Source of the DNA: Pedobacter sp. AK013
GTDB taxonomy: Bacteria; Bacteroidota; Bacteroidia; Sphingobacteriales; Sphingobacteriaceae
Direction of reading: 5' to 3'
DNA length: 64,000 bases
Assembly (NCBI RefSeq): GCF_014205835.1
Contig: NZ_JACHCQ010000002.1
Location: 186,001-250,000, forward strand
Shown here: one piece after another, positions 45,237 through 53,463 of the stretch
Layout: every line of letters begins with the position of its first letter
Position numbering within the stretch: position 1 is the first letter of the stretch
Translations under genes and position numbers: made by a program
Notes under the pieces: generated by a model
Told to the model about the DNA's origin: nothing
Seen by the model: the letters and a program-made list of their open reading frames with translations, nothing else
Databases searched by the model: none

Positions 45237-47330
45237 ATGAAATATTTAATCACAGTTATGCTAATGTTTATTTGTGGCATTTCTTTTTCTCAAAGGCCAA
45301 GCAAAGAACAAATGGAAGCCGATAAAAAGCGATTGGCTGAAGCCATGCAAAAACTTAATGAGAAAACCTCAAAAATGGACCCTAAAGCTAAGAAAGGCTA
45401 TGACAGTCTGCTCAATCAATATGGTATTGGACTAAAGATGGATAATGCTATAAAACAGGTAAACAATACTCAGACAACAAAAAATGGCGGTGTATCCTAT
45501 GGGTTAGTTCCTGCAAAAAATACAAAAGCAATTGCATCTATTGCAGCCACACCCACAACTGCTAACATCAATGCATTTGTAAATAACACGAGCAACAGCA
45601 GTTTTTCCGCTGTGTTGCCTGCTGCAAAAACCAAGGCCAATGAAATTTATAAAGCATTGAAAGAAAAAGGCGCTACAACAGATGAAATGGGTAATGCTGC
45701 CGTAGCGTTCTGGATCCAGGGGCGTACACAAATAGCCCTCAGCATGATGGCTCAGGTGTGTAAAAATGCCCCCACCAACACCGATAACCTGAACAACTAT
45801 GCGTCTATGCTTACCATGATGGGTGCGCCGGACATGGCCATACCTATTCTCAATAACCTGAATACACGATTTAAAAAGAACAGCACCATCCTTAACAATA
45901 TTGGGCAAGCATGGTTTGCATTGGGCGATATGGATAAAGCTGGTAAATATTTAGACAGCACGTTGCTGATTTGTGCCACACATGGGCAAGCCAATGAAAC
46001 ACTTTGCCTGATAGCGGAGAACAAGGGAGATAAAACTGCCGCTGTTACTTATGCCAAAGCTGCATTTAAGCAGGGTAGCACCCCATCAAGAAAAGACAAG
46101 TTAAAACAATTGGGCTATACACCGGGTGCTGATGATTATACGGGTTTTCCCCGCAATAACAAAAGCGACGACCTGTTGAACCTTGGTAATTTTTTTCCAA
46201 TGGAATTTCCTAAATCGTATGCTGCCATGAAGATGTACGAAGAGCAATGGAAGTCATTCACCTCGGCTATTGACCAGGCCATCAAACCATTGCAAAAAAT
46301 TACGGAAGAATCGAAAAAGGAAACGACCAGGCGTTTGGAAGAGCAGCAAAAACAATTTATGAATGCCATGAACAAAACGCTTGCCAACCCCAGTTCGGTA
46401 AGTCAAAGTAGTGCTATGCAAATTATGGGTGTGCCGATGTTTTCGGAAAAAATGAGTGCCAAAGAAAAAATGGTGCTGCAGAACCTGCAGCGAAAGAAAG
46501 ATGCGGTGCTGCAAAAAATTGCTGACTTCGTTAAAGGAGACGGAGCTGGATACACCAAGGATTATGAGGCAACCATGAAAAAAATAAATGAAAGATGGAA
46601 AAACGTGGGCGAAGGCGGAACAGAAAATAATGAAAACCTTTGCAACGAATCTGTAAAAGCAATAGATACTTACCTGGCTGCATACAATACGAAGTATGAG
46701 GAATTATACAAAGAATACCTGGAAGCACAGAAGCAGTATTTGAACGAAATGTCTTATTTATCACTTTACACTACCTATCCTGAATTGTTGCCGGGCATCA
46801 ATGCCAGTTTGAAATGGCAGTGGCTGAAAGACCTGTCCTTTAGAGCCAAAGTGCTACAGGTGAGCTATGGCTGTGCAAGCCCAGGTAAAATAAAAGAAGG
46901 CAAGCTTACCGCATTTAAAGATCCCAACTGCAATATCAATAGCGAATTTGGTAGTGCGAAGCTCGGCTTCACGATGACGCTTACCTGCAGTGGCTTAACT
47001 ACTACTGTTAATGCAGGTGTGATCAGCGGTACTTTGAACCAGGATCTGGATCATGCAGGTTTTGGCGATTCTTTTAAAAATTGCACAGTTAGTATTGGAC
47101 CTAAAGTAAGTGCCGGCGGTAAACTGGGCCCATTACAGGCAAGTGTAAGCGCTGGTGTAGGTGCAGATATTGAAATTGATAGAACCGGTGTAACTGATGT
47201 AGTGGTTGTGGGGAGTGTAGAAGCTGCAGCAGGGATTGGTCCTGCTGGGGCAAGTACTGGTATGGAAGGAAGAATGAGCCTTAATAGCGGCGTTGGTTCT
47301 ATAAGTGGTACAGGGTTATTTAATAAATAA
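45237..47330 (+). CDS. Secreted TPR protein with Gly/Ser-rich C-terminal domain, 697 aa
   Basis: An exported protein (signal peptide MKYLITVMLMFICGISFSQ). After a charged helix (about 21-70), TPR-like repeats occur at about 130-290 (MMAQVCKNAPTNTDNLNNYA, ILNNIGQAWFALGDMDKAGK). A lysine/glutamine-rich coiled coil follows (about 335-460), then a Cys-containing segment, and finally about 130 Gly/Ser/Val-rich residues (VSAGGKLGPLQASVSAGVGA) that read like short amphipathic beta-strands of a barrel or fibre. No known family. The layout suggests a surface-anchored scaffold. Third gene of the operon, 117 bp after its neighbour. Confidence 0.85.
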   Translation: MKYLITVMLMFICGISFSQRPSKEQMEADKKRLAEAMQKLNEKTSKMDPKAKKGYDSLLNQYGIGLKMDNAIKQVNNTQTTKNGGVSYGLVPAKNTKAIASIAATPTTANINAFVNNTSNSSFSAVLPAAKTKANEIYKALKEKGATTDEMGNAAVAFWIQGRTQIALSMMAQVCKNAPTNTDNLNNYASMLTMMGAPDMAIPILNNLNTRFKKNSTILNNIGQAWFALGDMDKAGKYLDSTLLICATHGQANETLCLIAENKGDKTAAVTYAKAAFKQGSTPSRKDKLKQLGYTPGADDYTGFPRNNKSDDLLNLGNFFPMEFPKSYAAMKMYEEQWKSFTSAIDQAIKPLQKITEESKKETTRRLEEQQKQFMNAMNKTLANPSSVSQSSAMQIMGVPMFSEKMSAKEKMVLQNLQRKKDAVLQKIADFVKGDGAGYTKDYEATMKKINERWKNVGEGGTENNENLCNESVKAIDTYLAAYNTKYEELYKEYLEAQKQYLNEMSYLSLYTTYPELLPGINASLKWQWLKDLSFRAKVLQVSYGCASPGKIKEGKLTAFKDPNCNINSEFGSAKLGFTMTLTCSGLTTTVNAGVISGTLNQDLDHAGFGDSFKNCTVSIGPKVSAGGKLGPLQASVSAGVGADIEIDRTGVTDVVVVGSVEAAAGIGPAGASTGMEGRMSLNSGVGSISGTGLFNK

Positions 47331-47370
47331 AAAACGCAATACTTATTGTAAACAATTAGTCATTATAAAA

Positions 47371-48702
47371 ATGAAAAAAATATTTTTTATCAGCCTCATG
47401 CTTTATGGATTTTCTGTACAGTCACAAACAACTTTTAAAGCATGGGAAAAACAAATTACTAAGGATTGTACAGGTGAAACGGTACAAAACGAACCAGGTA
47501 GGTTTTGGGATAACCATATTGGTTGGGGTACAGGAAGTAAAGAAGGTTTTTCAACAACAGATATTGCCAATGCAAAAAAAATGATGACCGCATTTGAAAA
47601 CCTATGCAAGCCAAAACTGCAATTTACCGGCGGGCTTGCGAAAGCCAGTTTTGGGATGAATTCAAAGTCATTTTACAACCAGTCGGTCACGAATCCTTAT
47701 ATGTACAATCTCGGTTTTCATCAATTTGTCTGTAATATACAAACACATAAGCTGGCAATTGTTGACGAATACCAGGGTGTGCTTAGAGTAAAAGGAAACC
47801 CGGGGTTTGAAACGGTATTTCATTCCTTAGAAGGCAAGGCCGAGGCATATAAAATTCCCGCCAACAGTCAGAATATCAATGCGCCTTTCATTGCTATATA
47901 TAATTACTATGCTTTTATAGATAACAGGCTGGTGGATGCTATCAATAACGGAAATAGTTTTATTGAGCTTCCTGCTGAAGGGGTAGGCGATCAGCTGAAC
48001 CAAAGCAACGGACAGGTGCTTGAAAATAAGCCCGGCAAAGGGTATGGCTGGACTGGCAGCAACGGCTTTGTGGCAATGGGTACCGTTAGTTTCATATTTC
48101 GCCATGCATTTATAACGCATACCGATATTCCTTTTTTTATTCCTGTAACGAGAAAAAAATTCCTTACCGACCTACTTGAATTTTATGACAGGGACAAACC
48201 TGAACTAGTGGCGAATATGCAGGATAAGATAAAAAATCTGGCAAAAACAATAATTGAATCCGAGAAAACTAACAGTAGTTATTTGCAGGGGCAAAAAGAC
48301 AGACAGGTTAATCAGGAGCAAGCTGCCAAAGATATACTTGCAATAAATGAACAGAAAAAACAAACCGTTACTAAATTGCTGCAAACGAAAGATGAAAAAT
48401 GGCTGAACCAGCAGGCTATTGTTCAAGGGGACAATAAAGCTTTTACTGTTCCTTACAACCGCAATATCAACGCAAAAGAAATTTATGGGAATTTTTACTT
48501 CACTGATTTTTATACCGGTAGTGAAGGGTTAAAATTGTACCAAATCAACCCAGAGTACGTGAAAAAATACCCGCCTAATGCTGCCAAACCAGCTATCATA
48601 GATGTGGTATACCGTTTCAGAACTGGTGAGAAATTTTTGACCGGAGTAAATGATTCCTTTATCAATCAACTTGACCTGAAAGAATTTAGAAAGCTCTTGT
48701 AA
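47371..48702 (+). CDS. Secreted protein, array family B (member 1), 443 aa
   Basis: An exported protein; the frame is open to a GTG at 47305, but MKKIFFISLMLYGFSVQSQ at 47371 is the natural start. Residues about 22-190 contain LCKPKLQFTGGLAKASFGMN and the FVCNIQTHKLAIVDEYQGVL segment. A conserved block FIPVTRKKFLTDLLEFYDRD (about 255-275) precedes a helical, lysine-rich region. The C-terminus carries LYQINPEYVKKYPPN and ends LDLKEFRKLL. The protein at 53464 matches all these landmarks, and a degraded copy of the C-terminus lies at 53227-53451. The function is unknown. Last gene of the first operon. Confidence 0.83.
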   Translation: MKKIFFISLMLYGFSVQSQTTFKAWEKQITKDCTGETVQNEPGRFWDNHIGWGTGSKEGFSTTDIANAKKMMTAFENLCKPKLQFTGGLAKASFGMNSKSFYNQSVTNPYMYNLGFHQFVCNIQTHKLAIVDEYQGVLRVKGNPGFETVFHSLEGKAEAYKIPANSQNINAPFIAIYNYYAFIDNRLVDAINNGNSFIELPAEGVGDQLNQSNGQVLENKPGKGYGWTGSNGFVAMGTVSFIFRHAFITHTDIPFFIPVTRKKFLTDLLEFYDRDKPELVANMQDKIKNLAKTIIESEKTNSSYLQGQKDRQVNQEQAAKDILAINEQKKQTVTKLLQTKDEKWLNQQAIVQGDNKAFTVPYNRNINAKEIYGNFYFTDFYTGSEGLKLYQINPEYVKKYPPNAAKPAIIDVVYRFRTGEKFLTGVNDSFINQLDLKEFRKLL

Positions 48703-48705
48703 TAA

Positions 48706-48861
48706 TTTTTCGAGGAATTAGGATTTGAATACCCTGAGGAAAATGCTGGAATAAAATTTAATACTAAACTGGTTGGAACGGGCAAATATATTAGCCTGAT
48801 TGGTGCAGCAGGAACTGGCGGCTGGTCATCCTATCAAAAAATCATCTTTTTTAATGAGTAA
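48706..48861 (+). pseudogene. Possible C-terminal gene remnant
   Basis: Directly after the 443-aa gene, an open frame without a start codon reads FEELGFEYPEENAGIKFNTK, LVGTGKYISLIGAAGTGGWS and SYQKIIFFNE before a stop. Composition is protein-like. Its last codons coincide with the inverted repeat of the next promoter, so the very end may be accidental. It could be the tail of a deleted array gene. Confidence 0.35.
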
Positions 48862-48888
48862 AAGGGCAGTCTGGATGGTCTATTTTTA
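48840..48888 (+). promoter_or_regulatory. Inverted-repeat promoter of the second array operon
   Basis: AATCAT-CTTTTTTA-ATGAGT at 48840-48859, then a 20-bp spacer (counted from the base after the repeat's edge) and TATTTTTA at 48881-48888, 19 bp before the ATG at 48908. The -33 TTG is replaced by GTA. Confidence 0.75.
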
Positions 48889-48907
48889 TATTATAAAATT
48901 TAAGACA

Positions 48908-50005
48908 ATGAAAAAACTACTCATTTTATCTTTGTTTATTGTGGTTGCAATGACAGCAAAAGCACAAATAAAAAAAAGCGATTCCAGTGGGATGGTTAAG
49001 CCGGTTATTAACTCCAAGATTAAAGCGAAAATCATTGAAACACCGCCTACCCAAACCACTCCTGTGCCAATTACAGGTATTGCCACAGGCACGGTACAAA
49101 GGTCTACAGGTACAACAATACCCACACTTCCATCAACTACAAACACAACTACCACGCAGAGCGTTACTACAACTACACCAGCAGCTCTTCCCGACCTAGT
49201 GATTACGAACATTAGTTTTTCTCCCAATACAGCCAATACCTATTTCGTAAATTATACCTTAAAAAATATCGGCACTGCAGGTATAAAAAAAGGTTTATTA
49301 TCAGTGCAAAGCTATCTAAATGGCAATGCTTCTGGTGGTGGCAATTCAGTGTCACTAGGAACTGAGGTGAATCAATTATTGAACCCTGGCGAGTCTATAA
49401 GCAGCAAAACTGGATTTAACACTACTGGTGTTATAGTGGGTAATGCATACACATTTGAGCTTTGTGTAAATGGAATGAAAGCAAATATTGGCACGCCCAC
49501 AGAAGCATGGGTTGGCCAGCAATTTCCTGAATTGAGCTATACCAATAATTCGATACAATCGGCATTTACCATTGCACCACCTCCACCTGCCGCAGCAGAT
49601 ATAAATGTTGTTATTACCAGAATAACGAAAAGCCCGGTAGATTCAACATCCTTCGTTAGAATTTATTATACGCTAAAAAATATTGGCGAGACAGCTATTC
49701 CACAAACAGCCTCGTTATCACAACAAGCTAGGGTTGAAGACACAGATAATGATCCAAATACCTTTCTGGAAACTGCTTGCTGCGGACAGGCGATTGGAGG
49801 AAGCACTTTGGACGCTGGTGATATTCCACATGCGCCCGGAGAAACAAAAGAGCTATACTTTGATGCCAGAGTTGCAGGAGGAGCTAATTTCTCTACTTTA
49901 CCCAAAAATGCACTTTACAAGTTTAACATTCAAATAACTGGTTACGGTTTTACCGATGGCAATAGTGGGAACAATAAAAGCACTTATGATTATCGTCTTC
50001 AATAG
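48908..50005 (+). CDS. Secreted protein with two CARDB-like domains, 365 aa
   Basis: The signal peptide MKKLLILSLFIVVAMTAKA begins at 48908; the frame is open further upstream, but that part overlaps the promoter. A Thr/Pro-rich linker (about 40-95) is followed by two repeats of a CARDB-like beta-sandwich: LPDLVITNISFSPNTANTYF to about 215, and INVVITRITKSPVDSTSFVR to the C-terminus. CARDB domains are cell-adhesion or carbohydrate-binding modules of bacterial surface proteins. Two cysteines (ETACCGQAIGG) occur in the second. The first 50 nt of the gene are nearly identical to those of the gene at 51216. First gene of a two-gene unit. Confidence 0.82.
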   Translation: MKKLLILSLFIVVAMTAKAQIKKSDSSGMVKPVINSKIKAKIIETPPTQTTPVPITGIATGTVQRSTGTTIPTLPSTTNTTTTQSVTTTTPAALPDLVITNISFSPNTANTYFVNYTLKNIGTAGIKKGLLSVQSYLNGNASGGGNSVSLGTEVNQLLNPGESISSKTGFNTTGVIVGNAYTFELCVNGMKANIGTPTEAWVGQQFPELSYTNNSIQSAFTIAPPPPAAADINVVITRITKSPVDSTSFVRIYYTLKNIGETAIPQTASLSQQARVEDTDNDPNTFLETACCGQAIGGSTLDAGDIPHAPGETKELYFDARVAGGANFSTLPKNALYKFNIQITGYGFTDGNSGNNKSTYDYRLQ

Positions 50006-50012
50006 GCATAAA

Positions 50013-51107
50013 ATGATCAGATCAATAAAAAACGTGCTGCTGTTTAACATCCTCATGGTAATGAGCTGTACAAGTTTTGCCCAAAAACAAACATTTGATG
50101 TGGTTGCTTACACCTTGCCCAAAGGATGGCAAGAAAAGAAAAGTGAGGCAGGTATTCAGTTATCAAGTACTGATACAAAAACGAGTGCCTATGCTGTAGT
50201 AGTAATCACCAAATCAATGGTATCAAGCTTAACTGCAAGCGAAAATTTCAATAACGATTGGCTTAAATTGGTAAAAGGAACGGTACAGATAAATGGCGAA
50301 CCTACTATACAAAACCCAACAAAGGAAAATGGATGGGATATCATTTCTGGAAATGCAAATTATACCGATGGCGCTAACAATGGGATAGCCACTTTATTAA
50401 CTGCAACTGGTGGTAATAAGGTCGTAAGTGTAGTTTCAATGACCAATAGCAAGCAATATCAGAACGATTTATCGACTTTTCTCAGCTCGCTAGAATTATC
50501 GAAGGCTGTATTAGGATCCAAATCCTATACCAATACAGTAGCAACAGATGGAGTACGTACTAACGCTATTACTGGTATCTGGGGACAGTACCAGAACGAG
50601 AATTTTTCTACAGCAGGTGGTGGCAGACAGGCTACAGCTGGATACGATTGGCGTGAATATTATTTAAACACCAACGGAACTTACCAATTCCTTCAAAAAA
50701 ACATTAGCTATCTGTACAATAACAATATCGTGATCGCTTATGAAAAAGGGGGGTATAAAATTAATGGTAACCAAATAGAGATTGTACCAAAATCAGGTAT
50801 TGTTGAAGTTTGGAGCAAAGGTAATAGCGATAAGGCAGGCAAGTTGCTGAAAACTGAAAAGCGGAAGCTGGAGAAAATTTCATATACTTTCACGTTGCAT
50901 TATTTTTCGGCTATTAGGGAAATAAATCTTGTACTGCAATACGCAACAACAACAACAACAACAACAAGAGACGGGGCTTTTAGCAGTAATAATTTGTTTC
51001 CAAATGCTTGGTACTATAAGAGGCCATTTAACCCAAACAAACGTTCCATTGAACTGCCCGAAGGAACAAGCATAAGATTTGAAAACAATATTGATACTGC
51101 ACCATAA
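50013..51107 (+). CDS. Secreted protein, array family A (member 3), 364 aa, lipocalin-like C-module
   Basis: An exported protein (MIRSIKNVLLFNILMVMSCT, cleaved after SFAQ). The N-module (about 25-165) reads QKQTFDVVAYTLPKGWQEKK, ENFNNDWLKLVKGTVQ and GWDIISGNANYTDGANNG; it is very close to the protein at 52203. The C-module begins ITGIWGQYQNENF and contains WREYYLNTNGTYQFLQKN and GYKINGNQIEIVPKSG, the pattern of a lipocalin-like eight-strand barrel. Seven ACA codons in a row (about 50947-50967) give a poly-Thr run. It starts 7 bp after the CARDB gene stop, so translation is coupled. The function is unknown. Confidence 0.83.
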   Translation: MIRSIKNVLLFNILMVMSCTSFAQKQTFDVVAYTLPKGWQEKKSEAGIQLSSTDTKTSAYAVVVITKSMVSSLTASENFNNDWLKLVKGTVQINGEPTIQNPTKENGWDIISGNANYTDGANNGIATLLTATGGNKVVSVVSMTNSKQYQNDLSTFLSSLELSKAVLGSKSYTNTVATDGVRTNAITGIWGQYQNENFSTAGGGRQATAGYDWREYYLNTNGTYQFLQKNISYLYNNNIVIAYEKGGYKINGNQIEIVPKSGIVEVWSKGNSDKAGKLLKTEKRKLEKISYTFTLHYFSAIREINLVLQYATTTTTTTRDGAFSSNNLFPNAWYYKRPFNPNKRSIELPEGTSIRFENNIDTAP

Positions 51108-51148
51108 AAACAGGTGCTAAGACTAGATACTCTTTCTTCTTTATCAAA

Positions 51149-51197
51149 AATCATCCTTTTTTATGATTGTCTGCAGTGTAATCGCAACTTAATTTTA
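51149..51197 (+). promoter_or_regulatory. Inverted-repeat promoter of the third array operon
   Basis: AATCAT-CCTTTTTT-ATGATT at 51149-51168, overlapping TTG at 51167-51169; a 20-bp spacer; -7 box TAATTTTA at 51190-51197, 18 bp before the ATG at 51216. Confidence 0.8.
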
Positions 51198-51215
51198 TAT
51201 TATAAACTTTTAGCA

Positions 51216-52166
51216 ATGAAAAAACTACTCATTTTATCCTTGTTTATTGTGGTTGCAATGACAGGTAATGCGCAGAATCCTTTTGAAGGCAAATGGGAAG
51301 GTATGCAAACCAATATGCAGGGATATTACCCAAACAAAATAGAGTTTGAGCTTAGTTCAAATAAAGAGTTTTTGATGAAGGATCCTGTATCGAAAACAGA
51401 TAATAAAGGTACTTATACTGTCTCGGGAAATTCTATCAGCTGTAAATATTTTGAAACTATCGGTGGCACAAGTTATGTGCATTATTTTGTAGGTACTTAT
51501 GATGCCACTTCAAAAAAAATGGTCTGTACTTATGGAAACTATCCCGCCAACAACTGGCTAGGAAAATGGGTTGTATCCTTAAAGCCTGTTGCACAAACTT
51601 CTGTATCTTCTATACCGTCAGTAAATACACAACCCGTGGAAAGTAAAGATGCCGATTATTTTCTTTCTGTTGTTACCACTATTTTTAAAACAGGAAGTGA
51701 TAACAAAGAATTTCCTTCTCCAATACAAGTTCAAGTCTATTCCGGGAATTTAACTTATTTTAATAACCATGGGTTTAGAATGAGCGATTATAAGAATGAG
51801 TTACCCAAATATAGCACGATACCTCTTGTTATTGCACAAAAAGATGGCTACAATTCCTATAACGCAATTGAAAATTCACTTGCTAATTATAAACAATACG
51901 GGCTTAGATTTTTTTTAGTTTACGATGCTAATGTATCGCTGGATGCATGGAAGATTGAATCTATTGCGCTGAAGCTCGAATTTAAAGATGCTGCTGGTAA
52001 CCCTCATCCCACAATGGGAAACAAATTAATTACATTTTATGGCTCCAATCTTTGGATGGATGGTTTTGATAAAATAATTACTTTCTTTAAGACAGATAAA
52101 TATTTTAACTCACTTCCGGTTCAGCAAACAGGAAAATGGTCAGATGTTAATAATTTGAAATGGTAG
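51216..52166 (+). CDS. Secreted lipocalin-like protein with second C-terminal domain, 316 aa
   Basis: The signal peptide MKKLLILSLFIVVAMTGNAQ is almost the same as that of the CARDB protein, while the mature proteins differ. Residues about 21-115 form a lipocalin-like domain (NPFEGKWEGMQTNMQGYYPN, GTYTVSGNSISCKYFETIGG, WLGKWVVSLKP). After a linker, residues about 145-316 (YFLSVVTTIFKTGSDNKEFP to the C-terminus) form a second domain with a plausible mixed alpha/beta pattern and no recognised family. The function is unknown. First gene of a three-gene unit followed by 52203 and 53464. Confidence 0.82.
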   Translation: MKKLLILSLFIVVAMTGNAQNPFEGKWEGMQTNMQGYYPNKIEFELSSNKEFLMKDPVSKTDNKGTYTVSGNSISCKYFETIGGTSYVHYFVGTYDATSKKMVCTYGNYPANNWLGKWVVSLKPVAQTSVSSIPSVNTQPVESKDADYFLSVVTTIFKTGSDNKEFPSPIQVQVYSGNLTYFNNHGFRMSDYKNELPKYSTIPLVIAQKDGYNSYNAIENSLANYKQYGLRFFLVYDANVSLDAWKIESIALKLEFKDAAGNPHPTMGNKLITFYGSNLWMDGFDKIITFFKTDKYFNSLPVQQTGKWSDVNNLKW

Positions 52167-52202
52167 TTAAACCACTTCTATTGTTCCATTAAAATAAAAT
52201 GT

Positions 52203-53225
52203 ATGAAAAGAACGGTTTTTATAATAATACTTTCTGTGCTCTCTGTCTTTGCCTATGCCCAAAAACAAACATTTGATGTGGTTTCCTATGCCTTGCCCAA
52301 AGGATGGCAAGAACAGAAAAGTGAGGCAGGAATTCAATTATCCGCTACCGATAAAAAAACGGGCGCATATGCTGTAGTAGTAATCACCAAATCAATGGCA
52401 TCAAACTTAACCGCCTACGAAAATTTTAATAACGACTGGCTTAAATTGGTAAAAGGAGCGGTACAGATAAATGGCGAGCCTACTATACAAAACCCGATAA
52501 AGGAAAATGGATGGGATATCATTTCTGGAAATGCAGATTATACCGATGGCGCTAACAAGGGGATAGCCACTTTATTAACTGCAACAGGCGGTAATAAGGC
52601 CGTAAGTGTAGTTTTAATGACCAATGCCAAACAATATCAAAACGAGCTGCTGGCATTTATGCAAGCTTTGAAACTATCAAAGGCCACTCAGATTTCTGTC
52701 AATAACCAGGTAATTGCAAATAATGCAAATGGTTCATCTATAATAGGTTTATGGCGCGACAATCATTTAGAAGTAAGTGGATATTTTAATGGTTTTCCGC
52801 AATATACTGCTGGTTATTTTAGGCGCGAATATTTATTTAAAGAAGACGGCACTTATACTTTTCGCTTAAAGAACTGGTCGACACTTTTGAAAGAAATACT
52901 TTTTGCCTCTGAAAGTGGAACTTATTCTGTCAGTGGGAATCAAATTACCATTACGCCTAATAAAGGTAGGGGTGAGTGGTGGAGCAAGAAAGATAATAAT
53001 ACAAAATTATGGGGGAATAAGTTGGGTGCATCTGATTATAAGTTAGAAAAGGTAAATTATACTTTCGAAATAAAATATTATTCCGGAACAAATAATTATG
53101 GTCTTCTTCTTAACCCAAAAAAGAATACAGAGCGTGATGGCACTTGTAATCAAAATGGTTTTTCCTACACGCAGAGTAGTACTGGTGAATCCATTATTGA
53201 TAATCCGCCAGGCTTTAAAAATTAA
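52203..53225 (+). CDS. Secreted protein, array family A (member 4), 340 aa
   Basis: An exported protein (signal peptide ending SVFAYAQ). The N-module is nearly the same as at 50013 (QKQTFDVVSYALPKGWQEQK, ENFNNDWLKLVKGAVQ, GWDIISGNADYTDGANKG), indicating recent duplication. The C-module is lipocalin-like: IIGLWRDNHLEVSGYFNG, RREYLFKEDGTYTFRLKNW, GTYSVSGNQITITPNKGRG. It diverges from the 50013 protein over this half. The gene ends next to a degraded C-terminal fragment of another family. Second gene of its unit, 36 bp after the previous stop. Confidence 0.83.
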   Translation: MKRTVFIIILSVLSVFAYAQKQTFDVVSYALPKGWQEQKSEAGIQLSATDKKTGAYAVVVITKSMASNLTAYENFNNDWLKLVKGAVQINGEPTIQNPIKENGWDIISGNADYTDGANKGIATLLTATGGNKAVSVVLMTNAKQYQNELLAFMQALKLSKATQISVNNQVIANNANGSSIIGLWRDNHLEVSGYFNGFPQYTAGYFRREYLFKEDGTYTFRLKNWSTLLKEILFASESGTYSVSGNQITITPNKGRGEWWSKKDNNTKLWGNKLGASDYKLEKVNYTFEIKYYSGTNNYGLLLNPKKNTERDGTCNQNGFSYTQSSTGESIIDNPPGFKN

Positions 53226-53226
53226 T

Positions 53227-53451
53227 TCAAGTAAGGGGTCAAATGAACAATATGAAGATAAAAAAAAGACTGCCTTGTATAGCTACAATCCTGAGTATTT
53301 TAAAATAAAAGCTACTCAACCTTTAAAACCAAGAGTAATAGAGTTACAGTTTCGATATGAGATTGGGGAGGACAGAGGTTTTTAGGAAAGGCTATTCAAT
53401 AACTTTTTGAAAAATTATGACCTCGGAGCATTACAGAAAATGTTGGATTAA
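53227..53451 (+). pseudogene. Degraded C-terminal fragment of an array family B gene
   Basis: The frame reads LYSYNPEYFKIKATQPLKPR, then VIELQFRYEIGEDRGF, an in-frame TAG (53383-53385), then ERLFNNFLKNYDLGALQKML and a stop. This lines up with the C-terminus of the protein at 53464 (LYQYNPEYFKGAEKNLVKPY, IELTYRYVKTT, FDFDAIRNML). Upstream sequence that would encode the other 350 residues is absent. It is the tail of a deleted third member. Confidence 0.8.
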
Positions 53452-53463
53452 ATAAATAGCAGA

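Noticed and set aside
45504..46764. Antisense ORFs inside the 697-aa secreted protein gene
   Set aside because: Cysteine- and phenylalanine-rich shadows of a well-supported gene.
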